A DNA stretch of 64,000 nt from Kribbella qitaiheensis (GTDB lineage: Bacteria > Actinomycetota > Actinomycetes > Propionibacteriales > Kribbellaceae): the NCBI RefSeq assembly GCF_014217565.1, contig NZ_CP043661.1, positions 2,728,001 to 2,792,000 of the forward strand. Reading direction: 5' to 3'. The notes under the pieces were generated by a model, which did no database searches, was not told the origin of the DNA, and was given only the letters and a program-made list of their open reading frames with translations. Both the position numbers and the translations under genes were made by a program. Shown here one piece after another: positions 40,843 through 51,547 of the stretch (its first letter is position 1; the number at the start of each line of letters is the position of its first letter).

Positions 40843-41673
40843 TCAGCCCCAAATTCCGTTGCAGAGTGCATCGACGACAGCGATGCGGCGCTGACCATCC
40901 GAAGTCCAACGCGGCAGCGTCTCATGCCCTATCTCGCTGACCAACTTATGCCTGACGGAGGTCGGCCAACGCACCGCCAGTTCGCGAACGCGTTCCGGTC
41001 CAATCTCGGCAGCGAGGTCCCGGCCGAGAAGAGCTGCCGATGCCAGCAGACGATCCGCGCTCGTCGCGAGGAGGATCGCGACTCCCTCCGCCGTCTCGTA
41101 GAGGCGAGTCTCGATCGCCTTCGACTCCAAGTACCAATAGACAACTGCCGCGATGTCCGATCCGTCACGGAACTCGTAGTCCACAGATCTGTTCACCCAC
41201 GCCGACAACTTGAGAGCGCAGTACCCAGCAGCGGAGGGGATACGAATTTGCAGATCCTCCGCCAGCGGGAGTTTCAGGGCACGTGCGAAGACCTCGCTGA
41301 AGCCGAAGACATCCATGTCTTCCGCGCGTCGTGCCGGCATCACCGTGCCCACCGGATCCTCAACACCGCCAAAGGGCATGAGGTCGACGGGGATCGAACC
41401 AACGAGATAACGGATGCCGGTTGAACCAGTTGGTTTCAGCTGCTGCGTCAGTCGCTCGAACGGCGCCCAGGCCGGAAGTGCGATCGCGACATCGACGTCA
41501 GTGGTACCGCGCAGAGGAAAGTCATGCCCATACGCTGCGTGAAGGATGTCGCGACATGACGCTCCGACAACCATGATGTCGTCGGGGTCGATGTTGCTCA
41601 GCAGATGGAGCTCCTCGATCACCTGCTTGACTAGTGTGAACTGTCCGACATCACTTTTCTCGAAGCGCAGCAC
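40843..41673 (-). CDS. AbiEii/AbiGii-type nucleotidyltransferase toxin
   Basis: 276 residues from GTG 41673, overlapping the upstream gene by 23 bp. The nucleotidyltransferase core is MVVGASCRDILHAAYGHDFP followed by LRGTTDVDVAIAL: a glycine loop, then the DxD metal site. Next comes a strand with the third acidic residue (SIPVDLMPFGG). In AbiE systems this protein transfers nucleotides and causes reversible growth arrest, giving phage abortive infection. The order antitoxin then toxin, with overlap, is the expected one. The exact substrate is unknown. Confidence 0.75.
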   Translation of the reverse strand: MLRFEKSDVGQFTLVKQVIEELHLLSNIDPDDIMVVGASCRDILHAAYGHDFPLRGTTDVDVAIALPAWAPFERLTQQLKPTGSTGIRYLVGSIPVDLMPFGGVEDPVGTVMPARRAEDMDVFGFSEVFARALKLPLAEDLQIRIPSAAGYCALKLSAWVNRSVDYEFRDGSDIAAVVYWYLESKAIETRLYETAEGVAILLATSADRLLASAALLGRDLAAEIGPERVRELAVRWPTSVRHKLVSEIGHETLPRWTSDGQRRIAVVDALCNGIWG

Positions 41674-42655
41674 TGTCTTGTCTCAGTTCATGAGCGGCCG
41701 CTCTCTGGCGCGGTTCTCCGCTCGCCATCAGATCGGCGTAGATGAGCGTCCACGGCACCTTCGACCGACGGACAGACGGTCCGTCTGGCGCGAAGGATTC
41801 TTGCCAGAATTTTCGTCTGACCATGATGTTCGGTGGACCATCGGATCGCCAGTGATTGACGATCGGCAGCATCGGATCCAGCTCGTCCACGTAGATCGTC
41901 AACGAAGTCGGCCGAACGGCGTGAGCGACAGCAACCTCGCCACTGACGAGGATCGGCTGATCAGGCCGCGCAGGTTGGACTCCTTCGATCTCACCGGCGA
42001 ACTCGGCCAGCCTGAGTGTGGGCGCAAGCCCGGACGGATACGAGGCGACCCAGTGGTCGAGAAGAGCATCGCTGTCGCGGAGTTCACGACTGGATCCGAT
42101 ACTCAAATAGCCGTTTTGTTCAAGAAGCACGAGGGCTTCATGCGCAAGGCCTGGCGACACCCCGGCGACCGCAGCAAGCTTCCGGATGCTCGCATTGACC
42201 AGGTCCGGCCAGGTGATGACGGCGAAAACCACCCGAGCCCGCCGAGAGCTGAACAAATTTGCGGATCTTCCGGACCGGCCGTGCTTGGACCTGGCGATCT
42301 GCGGTCTGCGCCCCCTGATGTCGACCAGAACGGTTCCGAACGCGAGGTAGGCGTTACCGGCTGCGTCCAGGTACTGAATGCCGGCTTTCCGAAAAGCAGC
42401 GGCGCTCCGTTCGGAGATTCGCTCTCCAAGCACCAGAAGTGGGCGGTCTTCCTTCCCTCGAGCGAGCTGACCGGCATCGGTGAAGGACATTACCGGTTGA
42501 TAGGTCAGCCAATAGGGGCTCCGCTCCGCGCTCCGCCGAACCTCAACGGGCTGAGGCTGGCCGGAATCAGGGAGTTCCCCCAGAGGCGGACCATCGATCT
42601 GGATCCCGGTAGCAGTCAACTGCTGTTCGATGAGCCGAACGACATCGCGATCCAC
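41651..42655 (-). CDS. AbiEi-type antitoxin/autorepressor
   Basis: GTG 42655 is chosen because AGGAGG lies seven bases upstream; 334 residues. It has FRKAGIQYLDAAGNAYLAFG and VLVDIRGRRP, the pattern typical of this AbiEi group. A central winged-helix segment follows (SIRKLAAVAGVSPGLAHEAL), then the C-terminal domain LVSGEVAVAHAV with PWTLIYADLMASGEPRQRAA. Type IV antitoxins of AbiE do not bind the toxin but repress their promoter. The large inverted repeat just upstream is the likely site. Confidence 0.75.
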   Translation of the reverse strand: MDRDVVRLIEQQLTATGIQIDGPPLGELPDSGQPQPVEVRRSAERSPYWLTYQPVMSFTDAGQLARGKEDRPLLVLGERISERSAAAFRKAGIQYLDAAGNAYLAFGTVLVDIRGRRPQIARSKHGRSGRSANLFSSRRARVVFAVITWPDLVNASIRKLAAVAGVSPGLAHEALVLLEQNGYLSIGSSRELRDSDALLDHWVASYPSGLAPTLRLAEFAGEIEGVQPARPDQPILVSGEVAVAHAVRPTSLTIYVDELDPMLPIVNHWRSDGPPNIMVRRKFWQESFAPDGPSVRRSKVPWTLIYADLMASGEPRQRAAAHELRQDSAALREK

Positions 42656-42675
42656 CTCATGCCTCCTGTTCAGGA

Positions 42676-42710
42676 TTTCACTCCGTTCAATATAACTGAA
42701 CAGAGTGAAA
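42676..42710 (-). promoter_or_regulatory. AbiE operator: 14-bp inverted repeat
   Basis: Arms TTTCACTCCGTTCA (42676-42689) and TGAACAGAGTGAAA (42697-42710) match at 13 of 14 positions around a 7-bp AT spacer (ATATAAC). It is 21 bp before the antitoxin start codon and contains the only -10-like AT stretch there. Confidence 0.7.
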
Positions 42711-42844
42711 AATTGAACATCAGTTACCGTGGCGCTTTCGTCGAGTGAGCGACGGAAGGCCGGCCGTGAGTCCATTGGGCTAGTGGCAGGTGGGGCACGC
42801 GGGGAGGATGGGTTGAGCTAGCGCGGGGGTGCGGAGGGAGACGG

Positions 42845-43927
42845 GTGGTGGTCGGGTTGCAGGAGCGGGTTCAGCAGGTTCTTGAGGAGCTGGTCGAGGC
42901 GGGTGAAAGAGGGCTGCAGGTTGCCGTGTATTTGAACGGTGAGCTGATCGTCGACGCCGTCGCCGGTCTGGCCGATTCCGCGACGGGGCGACCGATGGCG
43001 CCGGATACGCCGGTCTTCAGCTTCTCGACCGGCAAAGGCATGGCAGCCACCATCGCCCATCTGCTCGTCAAGGATGGTGTCCTCGGATACGACACACCAG
43101 TCGTGGACGTCTGGCCGGAGTACGGCGAGGCCGGCAAGGAGAGCACGACTGTTCGGCATGTGTTGACTCATACGACCGGTCTTCCGGCCATGCCGGCGGA
43201 GACAGGGCCGGGCGTTCTTTCGGACTGGCCGCGGATCTGTGCCGGGCTTGCGGCTGCCGAACCGCTCTGGGAACCGGGAACTCGGACCGGCTATCACTCC
43301 TACACCTTCGGCTATCTCATCGGTGAGATCGCGCGGCGAGTGACCGGTACGCCGATGCGCCGGTTGCTGCACGATCGAGTCGCTACGCCGCTCGGCATGA
43401 GGGGAGAGCTCTTCTTCGGCGTACCCGAGGCAGACCTGACCCGGATCGCGCGACTCGAGGACACTCAGCCGGAGCCGACCAGTGCGCTGGACTCAGACTC
43501 GGTCCTGGCGGGCTGGGAGCGGCAGCCGACTGCCGCGATGGGCAACGATTCGACGCTACTGCGAGCCGACATCCCTTCGGTGGGAACCTTCACCGCACGA
43601 GGAATCGCCGCAATGTACTCCGCACTCATCGATGGCCGGCTCGTCGACGAGGAGCAGTTACGCGAGTTGTCCGCGACGGCGTTCGAGGGCACCGATCAGG
43701 TGTTTGGCAATCCCGCTCGGCTGGCTCTGGGGTATCCACTCGGCAGATTGAGTGCCGAGCCGTTCGAATCGTCGGCCGCGTTCGGCTGGCCGGGCGGTGG
43801 TGGCAGCTACGCGTACGCCGACCCGACCTCCGGAGTCGCCTTCGGCCTCACCAAGACCCGACTCGCCCCAACCTTCACCACCGCACAACGCCTCGCCGAT
43901 CTCGTGACTGCCGAAGTCACCGGGTGA
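42845..43927 (+). CDS. Serine hydrolase of the beta-lactamase/esterase class C family
   Basis: 360 residues from GTG 42845 behind GGAGGGAGA. The catalytic SxxK is FSFSTGKGMAATIAHLL (Ser near 60). The YxN-like Tyr is in GYHSYTFGYLIGEIARR, and the third motif region is GWPGGGGSYAYADP near the end. VRHVLTHTTGLPAMP is the usual family signature. No signal peptide is seen, so it is a cytoplasmic esterase or peptidase rather than a resistance lactamase. Confidence 0.85.
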   Translation: MVVGLQERVQQVLEELVEAGERGLQVAVYLNGELIVDAVAGLADSATGRPMAPDTPVFSFSTGKGMAATIAHLLVKDGVLGYDTPVVDVWPEYGEAGKESTTVRHVLTHTTGLPAMPAETGPGVLSDWPRICAGLAAAEPLWEPGTRTGYHSYTFGYLIGEIARRVTGTPMRRLLHDRVATPLGMRGELFFGVPEADLTRIARLEDTQPEPTSALDSDSVLAGWERQPTAAMGNDSTLLRADIPSVGTFTARGIAAMYSALIDGRLVDEEQLRELSATAFEGTDQVFGNPARLALGYPLGRLSAEPFESSAAFGWPGGGGSYAYADPTSGVAFGLTKTRLAPTFTTAQRLADLVTAEVTG

Positions 43928-43962
43928 ACCGCTAGTCGATCGGCCCCCGTCGGCGCGCATGC

Positions 43963-44793
43963 TCACAGACCGCCGAGGGTGCGGGCTCGGGTCATCACGG
44001 CGTCGAGCATGGGTTCGGTCAGTTTGCCGGTGAAGGTGTTTTGCTGACTGGGGTGGAAGCAACCGAGGACCACCACCTCGCCGTACGGGCCTGGGATCGA
44101 GTACTCGACGGCGTGGCCGAACTTCGGGCGTGGGCGCGGGACCTCGCCGCCGACCGCCTGCAGAGCGTTCAGCAGTACGTCGAAGCCGAACTTGCCGAGG
44201 CAGACGATCGCCCGCGTCGACGGCAGGACGAGCTCCAGCTCCGCATGGAACCAAGGAGAACAGTTGTCGCGCTCCTCCGGCGTCGGCTTGTTGGCGGGAG
44301 GCGCGCACCGCACCGCCGCCATCATCCGAGCGCCGAGCAACTGCAACCCATCCCCCGCATGCTCGCTGGTCGGCTGCGACGCAAGCCCAACCCGGTAAAG
44401 CGATGCGAACAACCAATCGCCCGAACGGTCACCGGTGAACACCCGGCCCGTCCGGTTGCCGCCGTTCGCGGCGGGTGCCAGCCCGGCGATCAGAACCCGA
44501 GGCGCCGGTGAGCCCCAGCCCGCGATCGGCCGGCCCCAGTACGGCTGGCCGGCGAAGGACTTTCGCTTGCTCAAGGCAATGTCTTCCCGCCACTCCACCA
44601 ACCGGGGACAAGCGCGGCAGACGGACACCCTGGCGTCGAGTTCAGCCAGGTCGTCCGTCTGCGCGAGCGTCAGCACCTCAGCGGGATCGCCGGCGACCGG
44701 CGTACCGCGGCCTGCCGGGTCCTCAGGCCACCCTGTCCCCGGCGGCACCGGGCTCTCGAACAACTCCCCTGTCAGCGGGTGCGGCAGCTTCAT
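43963..44793 (-). CDS. Family 5 uracil-DNA glycosylase (UDGb)
   Basis: 276 residues. Motif 1 is LIAGLAPAANGGNRTGRVFT and motif 2 is GCFHPSQQNTFTG, the pattern of family 5 UDG, which lacks the Asn/Asp of other families in motif 1. Four cysteines for a 4Fe-4S cluster are available (SVCRACPRL; VRCAPPANKPTPEERDNC). The enzyme removes uracil and other deaminated bases from DNA in base excision repair, common in high-GC bacteria. Single gene convergent with the serine hydrolase. Confidence 0.9.
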   Translation of the reverse strand: MKLPHPLTGELFESPVPPGTGWPEDPAGRGTPVAGDPAEVLTLAQTDDLAELDARVSVCRACPRLVEWREDIALSKRKSFAGQPYWGRPIAGWGSPAPRVLIAGLAPAANGGNRTGRVFTGDRSGDWLFASLYRVGLASQPTSEHAGDGLQLLGARMMAAVRCAPPANKPTPEERDNCSPWFHAELELVLPSTRAIVCLGKFGFDVLLNALQAVGGEVPRPRPKFGHAVEYSIPGPYGEVVVLGCFHPSQQNTFTGKLTEPMLDAVMTRARTLGGL

Positions 44794-44814
44794 CCCCTCA
44801 GACTAGGCAAAGGG

Positions 44815-46248
44815 TCAGCTGACGAGCTCCTCCAGGAGTGGGTCCGGTGCGGCGTACTTGGTACGGCGAGCGGCAGGGATGGCCAGGGCCAGCAGAACCG
44901 CGACCGCGGAGAAGCCGGCCAGGAGAAGGAAGGTGTCGGTGAAGCCGGACTCGGCAGGGAGACCGGAGGGTTGGAGATGGCTGGTGATGATCGAACTGGC
45001 CACGGCCGTGCCGATCGATCCGCCGATGGTGCGGATGTTGGCGTTCATGCCGGTGGCTGCGCCGGTCTGCTCGCGGGGCACGTTCTGAACGATCAGACTG
45101 GTCATCGACGCGTACGCCATGCCGAGCCCGATACCGAAGACCGCCGTCGAGATCGCGACCTGCCACGGCTCGTCGTGGAACTCCGCGAACGCGAGTGAGG
45201 CAACCAGACTCAGCGCCGACCCCCAGACCACCTGAGCCTTGGCGCTGAAGCGAGGCGCGAGCGGCCCACTCAACGAACCGGTGACGGCCATCGTGACCAG
45301 CATCGGCAACATCAGCAGACCCGCCTGCGACACGCTCGAACCGAAACCGAATCCCGCGACGGTGGGGATCTGCATGAACTGCGGCACGAACGCGTAGACC
45401 GCGAACATGGCCGCACCGAACAGCAACGCCACCAGGTTCGTCGTCCAGACTGCCGGTAACCGCATCATGCGCATGTCGATCAGCGGGTTCCGCGAGCGCA
45501 GTTCGACGGTGATCCAGCCGGCCAGCAGGACGACGGCCAGTACGAACAGACCGATGGTCCGGGCCGAGCCCCAGCCCCAGGACCGCCCGGAACTCAGCGG
45601 CAGCAGGAGCGCGATCAGCCAACCTGACAGCAAAGCGGCGGCCAGCCAGTCGATCCGGCCGGGCACCCGGTTCGGCGACTCGGGGATGTAGCGACGCACC
45701 ATCCCCGCGGCGAGCGTGACGATGACCATCGGGATCCAGAACAGCCAGCGCCAGCCGAGCGCTTCCACGATCGGCCCGGCCAGCACGATTCCCAGCCCAC
45801 CGCCGGCCGCGATGACGGCCGACACCACGCCGACCACGGACGGCACCCGCTCGGCGGGGAACTCGTCCCGGATGATGCCGAACGACAGCGGGAACACCGC
45901 GCCGCCGAGCCCTTGGACGACTCGGGCCGCGATCAGTACGCCGATGTTGGGCGCGACCGCCGCGATCAGACAGCCGACCGCGAGGGCGATCAGCCCGATC
46001 AGCAGGGTGCGTTCCTTGCCGACCATGTCGCCGATCCGGCCGAGCAGCGGCGTCGCCACCGAGACCGACAGCAGCAGGCCGGTGAACACCCAGGTGATCG
46101 CGGCTGGGGTGGTGTGCAGGTCGTGCTGGATGAGAGGCAGCGCTGGGGTCACCAGCGACTGCAGCATTGAGAAAGCAGCGACGACGGTCGCCAGCACAGC
46201 CAGCGTCAGCCGTGGTGAGGTCGTCTTTCGATGCCTGATTCTGGGCAT
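44815..46248 (-). CDS. DHA2-type MFS drug exporter
   Basis: ATG 46248 (MPRIRHRKTTSPRLTL) behind AAGGA; 477 residues with about 14 membrane helices. Motif A is LGRIGDMVGKERTLLIG and the antiporter motif C region is VIAAGGGLGIVLAGPIV. GIGLGMAYASMTSLIV is also typical of EmrB/QacA exporters. It should export amphiphilic drugs by proton antiport. It is divergent from a TetR gene with two operator copies between them, so expression is probably induced by the substrate. Confidence 0.9.
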   Translation of the reverse strand: MPRIRHRKTTSPRLTLAVLATVVAAFSMLQSLVTPALPLIQHDLHTTPAAITWVFTGLLLSVSVATPLLGRIGDMVGKERTLLIGLIALAVGCLIAAVAPNIGVLIAARVVQGLGGAVFPLSFGIIRDEFPAERVPSVVGVVSAVIAAGGGLGIVLAGPIVEALGWRWLFWIPMVIVTLAAGMVRRYIPESPNRVPGRIDWLAAALLSGWLIALLLPLSSGRSWGWGSARTIGLFVLAVVLLAGWITVELRSRNPLIDMRMMRLPAVWTTNLVALLFGAAMFAVYAFVPQFMQIPTVAGFGFGSSVSQAGLLMLPMLVTMAVTGSLSGPLAPRFSAKAQVVWGSALSLVASLAFAEFHDEPWQVAISTAVFGIGLGMAYASMTSLIVQNVPREQTGAATGMNANIRTIGGSIGTAVASSIITSHLQPSGLPAESGFTDTFLLLAGFSAVAVLLALAIPAARRTKYAAPDPLLEELVS

Positions 46249-46319
46249 GCCGAAGTCCTTCGAAAGGGTGGTGAGCGCGCCGCCGTAGGGCGGTGCGGGA
46301 AGACCCGACCTGGTAAAGT

Positions 46320-46355
46320 CGAGGCGTGCCTCCACTATAGCGGAGGTATGCCTCC
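46320..46355. promoter_or_regulatory. Paired TetR operators
   Basis: CGAGGCGTGCCTCC (46320-46333) and GGAGGTATGCCTCC (46342-46355) share the consensus GGAGGYRTGCCTCC, centres 22 bp apart (two helical turns), between the MFS and TetR genes. Confidence 0.7.
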
Positions 46356-46382
46356 GTTTCTAGTGAGAGGAACGCCGATAGG

Positions 46383-46967
46383 GTGGATGAGGTGACACAG
46401 AACCCGCGTTCGAGCCTCGGAGTGGCGGTACGGCGGCCGCAGCGGGCTGATGCCCGGCGCAACTTCGACGCCCTGCTGTCGGCTGCCCGGGACGCCTTCG
46501 CCGAGCACGGCACCGGCGCGTCCCTGGAGGACATCGCGCGCCGCGCCGGGGTCGGCATCGGCACCCTCTACCGCAACTTCCCGACCCGCCAGGACCTGTT
46601 CGACAGCGTCTACCTGGGTGAGATCGAGGAATTGTGCACAGCTGCCGTCCAGGTTGCCGGCCTGCCGCCATGGCAGGCATTGGAGACCTGGCTGCGGCGC
46701 TTCGTCGAGTACGCCGCCACCAAGCGGGCGATCTACGAGGAGCTGAACCGCGACTCCGAGACGTTCAGCGCGGCCCGCGAGGCGATGTACGGCGCCGGCC
46801 AGCCGCTGTTCGACCGCGCCCAGGAAGCCGGCGTGATCCGCACCGACGCCCTCTTCGACGATGTGCTCCGGATGGTCAGTGGTCTGACCGGCGCCGGCTT
46901 CGTCGACGAGGACCAACGCACCCGGGTCCTGCAACTGGCCCTGGACGGCCTCCGCCCCCGCGCCTGA
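46383..46967 (+). CDS. TetR-family transcriptional regulator
   Basis: 194 residues from GTG 46383; GTG 46392 is an alternative. The helix-turn-helix is GTGASLEDIARRAGVGIGTL followed by YRNFPTRQDLFDSVY, standard for TetR. The C-terminal ligand domain is all-helical. The neighbouring divergent exporter and the two palindromic sites make it the likely local repressor. Confidence 0.9.
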   Translation: MDEVTQNPRSSLGVAVRRPQRADARRNFDALLSAARDAFAEHGTGASLEDIARRAGVGIGTLYRNFPTRQDLFDSVYLGEIEELCTAAVQVAGLPPWQALETWLRRFVEYAATKRAIYEELNRDSETFSAAREAMYGAGQPLFDRAQEAGVIRTDALFDDVLRMVSGLTGAGFVDEDQRTRVLQLALDGLRPRA

Positions 46968-47091
46968 CGGAGTACGCCGAGCCGTTCTGGCGTCCCGGTG
47001 ACGGCCATCAAGCAGCCGCTTGGCAAGGCCGCCTACCGAACAGCTTCGCCCTGCTCGCCCGCAAAGAGCTAGAGCCGCTCGCTCGCAGGGG

Positions 47092-48039
47092 CTAGCGCGA
47101 CTCGCTCGCAAGGGCCAGCGCTACGCCGTCGAGGATATCGTGCTCGGAGACCAGCAACTCGTCGTACACGAGGTTGTCGGCCAGCCGGTCGTGCAGCCGT
47201 TGCAGGATGAGCGCTCCGGCCCCGATCACGTCCACCCGGCCCGGGTGGATTGCCGCTACTTCGGATCGTGCGGCGCGGGTCGACCCCATCAGCCATGAGG
47301 TCGTGTCGAGCAGCAGCGGCGCCGAGATCCGCGCGTGGTGGATCGCGCCGGGGTCGTACTCCGTGAGCTGCAAAGCGACCGCGGCGACCGTGGTGACGGT
47401 CCCGGCCACACCGACCAGACTGCGTGCCTGCGACAGCGGCACCGAGGTCGATTCAAGCAGCGCGTCGACCTCTCTGGTCGCGGCTGCCATCTCCTCGATC
47501 GATGCCGGATCCGAGCCCAGATACCGCTCGGTCATCCGCACCGACCCCATGTCGAGGGACTCCGCCGCGATCACTCCCGACGCGTCGCCCAGTACGAGTT
47601 CGGTCGAACCACCGCCGATATCCGCGACCAGATAGGGCCCCGGTACGTCGACTTCCGCCAGTCCCCCGGTCGCGCCGGTGAAACTCAGCTGGGCTTCCTC
47701 GGCGCCGGAGATGATCTCGGGCTCGACCCCCAGCCGGGCCTTGATCCCGGCGAAGAAGGCGTCGCGATTGCTCACGTCGCGAGCGGCCGAGGTCGCGACG
47801 AACCGGATCCGCGCGACTTCCGCAGTACGGATGAGTGCCGCGTACTCCGAGGCCGCGGCGAAGGTCCGCTGCAAGGCTTCAGGTGCGAACGCCCCGGACG
47901 AGTCGACCCCCTGGCCGAGCCGGACGACCCGCATCTGGCGGTCGACATCGGTCAACTGCCCATCGGCGTAGTCGGCGATCAGCAGGCGGATCGAGTTCGT
48001 CCCGCAATCGATCGCCGCGACTCGAAGAGGCTCAGTCAT
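47092..48039 (-). CDS. Ppx/GppA exopolyphosphatase
   Basis: 315 residues. The actin-like ATPase fold shows phosphate 1 motif VAAIDCGTNSIRLLIAD, the connecting ATSAARDVSNRDAFF and phosphate 2 motif LVADIGGGSTELVLGD. The protein is of the short two-domain actinobacterial type, which cleaves terminal phosphates from polyphosphate or pppGpp. It follows the DUF501 gene with 8-bp overlap, part of the eno-ftsB-DUF501-ppx operon. Confidence 0.9.
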   Translation of the reverse strand: MTEPLRVAAIDCGTNSIRLLIADYADGQLTDVDRQMRVVRLGQGVDSSGAFAPEALQRTFAAASEYAALIRTAEVARIRFVATSAARDVSNRDAFFAGIKARLGVEPEIISGAEEAQLSFTGATGGLAEVDVPGPYLVADIGGGSTELVLGDASGVIAAESLDMGSVRMTERYLGSDPASIEEMAAATREVDALLESTSVPLSQARSLVGVAGTVTTVAAVALQLTEYDPGAIHHARISAPLLLDTTSWLMGSTRAARSEVAAIHPGRVDVIGAGALILQRLHDRLADNLVYDELLVSEHDILDGVALALASESR

Positions 48040-48559
48040 CGAGGCCGCTGACGGCTCCCGCCGCGGTACTCGCCTGCTCGCCGGTCAGCTCGGACGAGCC
48101 GGCCGCAGCTACACACGGTCCGCGGCGGCCCCAGTCCGACAGTGCTGCCAGCGCCTCATCGCCGAGGGGGTTGATCCCCGGACCGACGGCGAGCGAGTGA
48201 CCGATGAGCACATGCAGACACTTGACCCGCGTGGGCATTCCGCCGGCGGTGATGCCGTCGATCTCGGCGACGTGCTCGATCGACTCGCGGTGCGCGAGGT
48301 ACGACTCGTGCGCCGCTTGATAACCCTTGGCGAGCTCCTCGTCGGTGCCGAGGCGCTCGGTCATCTCCTTCATCATCCCGCCGGCCTCGAGCGTGCCGAT
48401 GGCGGACGCGAGTCGCGGGCAGGTGATGTAGAACGTGGTCGGGAACGGCGTACCGTCCGGCAGCCTCGGCTCGGTCTCGACGACATCGGGCAGCCCGCAG
48501 GAGCACCGATGCGCGATCGAACGGATGCCGCGAGCGGTCCGGCCCAGCTGGGCACTCAC
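48032..48559 (-). CDS. DUF501 protein
   Basis: 175 residues. It begins with the conserved RTARGIRSIAHRCSCGLPDV, then GTPFPTTFYITCPRLASAIG and EAGGMMKEMTERL, the hallmarks of DUF501. The Cys residues (CSCG, TCP) may bind metal. Function unknown. The gene sits between ftsB and ppx in most actinobacteria, as here, and overlaps ppx by 8 bp. Confidence 0.9.
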   Translation of the reverse strand: MSAQLGRTARGIRSIAHRCSCGLPDVVETEPRLPDGTPFPTTFYITCPRLASAIGTLEAGGMMKEMTERLGTDEELAKGYQAAHESYLAHRESIEHVAEIDGITAGGMPTRVKCLHVLIGHSLAVGPGINPLGDEALAALSDWGRRGPCVAAAGSSELTGEQASTAAGAVSGLDD

Positions 48560-48604
48560 CGCGGGCCTGGTCAGTTGCGCCGACCTGGCTCGAACTGTCT
48601 GATG

Positions 48605-49207
48605 TCACCGATTGGCCTTGGGAGTCAGGATGGGTTTCGGGGTGGGCTTGGCCGGTGGTGGGGCGGCCGGCTTGACGGGCTTGCCGGCGCCCTCCACGCT
48701 GCCCCAGAGCTTCGTGTACCAGGTCGGGTCCTGCGTATCCGCGGCCGGATCGACCGGCCCGGCAGGCTCCGGCGGCGCACCGACGGGCTTGCCGTCGGCA
48801 CCGATCACCCGGTAGCCGACCTCACCGGGCATCACCCAGCCGAGCCGCTGCCTGGCCTGGGCCCGGACGTACGCGTTGTCGTCCCAGCGGGCGATCTCGT
48901 CGTCCAGCTGGTTGACCCGCTTCTCGCGGTCCCGGATCTCCTGCTGCAGCGCACTGATCTGCTGGTGCTGGTCGAACCACACCCGCAGGCTCTGCGCGTA
49001 CGACACGACCAGCGCACCGAGCACGAGCAGCACCACGGCTGCCCGGCCGGTGAGATTGCGGGAACCCCGGGTCCGGACCGGGCCGGCCGGGGTCCCCGTC
49101 GTACGGCGTTTGGGCTGGTTGCCGTCCCGGCGGGCAGGTGGACGCGACTGGCTACGACTCGCGGGTCGCGAGCCTGGCCGTGCACCTGGATCCCGGCGGG
49201 AGGACAT
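48605..49207 (-). CDS. FtsB/DivIC septum formation initiator
   Basis: ATG 49207 (MSSRRDPGARPGSRPAS); 200 residues. A long basic cytoplasmic tail precedes one membrane helix (AAVVLLVLGALVVSYAQSL). A coiled coil follows (QHQQISALQQEIRDREKRVN), then the DivIC end YVRAQARQRLGWVMPGEVGY. It forms the FtsQLB complex that activates septal peptidoglycan synthesis. The Pro/Lys-rich C-terminus is longer than in E. coli FtsB, as is normal for actinobacteria. It lies 19 bp after eno. Confidence 0.85.
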   Translation of the reverse strand: MSSRRDPGARPGSRPASRSQSRPPARRDGNQPKRRTTGTPAGPVRTRGSRNLTGRAAVVLLVLGALVVSYAQSLRVWFDQHQQISALQQEIRDREKRVNQLDDEIARWDDNAYVRAQARQRLGWVMPGEVGYRVIGADGKPVGAPPEPAGPVDPAADTQDPTWYTKLWGSVEGAGKPVKPAAPPPAKPTPKPILTPKANR

Positions 49208-49226
49208 TCCAAGAACCTTAGCCCGG

Positions 49227-51102
<1,876 letters not shown>

Positions 51103-51106
<4 letters not shown>

Positions 51107-51411
51107 ACTACGAAGCGTTTCAGCAGACCCCGCAGGATGTCGAGCCGGTTGTCAGCGGGATGGTTCCGCCGGGTGATCGCGTAGTAACGCACCGGCGGCA
51201 GGTCTCTGACAGGAACGGTCCGTACGGCGGTCGGCGTACGGACCGAGCCGTTGACCACGGCCGGGCCGATTCCGAGCCGGACGAATTGGACCAGCAACTC
51301 CCAGCCTTCCGCCTCGACCGCGACGGACCAGTGGACCTTCTGGTCGAGCAGGCTCCGCTCCAGCAGCTGGCGATGCGGCCGGACTGGCGGGGGACTTTGC
51401 AGATGGAACAA
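51103..51411 (-). pseudogene. LysR-type regulator, C-terminal fragment
   Basis: About 102 residues with ELLVQFVRLGIGPAVVNGSV followed by VRDLPPVRYYAITRRNH, the final effector-domain strands of a LysR protein. The DNA-binding domain and the first half of the effector domain are missing; upstream sequence in other frames is unrelated. The stop overlaps the kptA start (ATGA), so it may survive as the leader for kptA translation. Confidence 0.55.
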
Positions 51412-51440
51412 CTGGTGGCTGCTGCGCGGAGTGGCTTCGC

Positions 51441-51480
51441 GCTAGTACCGGTCGACGCACAATCGCCGACCGGTACTAGC
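51441..51480 (-). terminator. Hairpin terminator after the membrane/OmpA pair
   Basis: Perfect 14-bp stem GCTAGTACCGGTCG / CGACCGGTACTAGC with a 12-base loop, 67 bp past the stop at 51548. Confidence 0.7.
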
Positions 51481-51547
51481 TACCCGAGGAGAGCCTGGAC
51501 AATGCCGGGCTGAGAGCGGGGGGCCAAACCCTTCCCCGTGGTCGGCC

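Noticed and set aside
40431..40940. 169-codon plus frame upstream of the AbiE-type toxin end
   Set aside because: Low-complexity Arg/Ser/Pro sequence, no homology recognised, overlaps the toxin gene.
47020..47298. Plus-strand frame after the TetR gene
   Set aside because: Antisense to the ppx 3' end with no domain or start signal.
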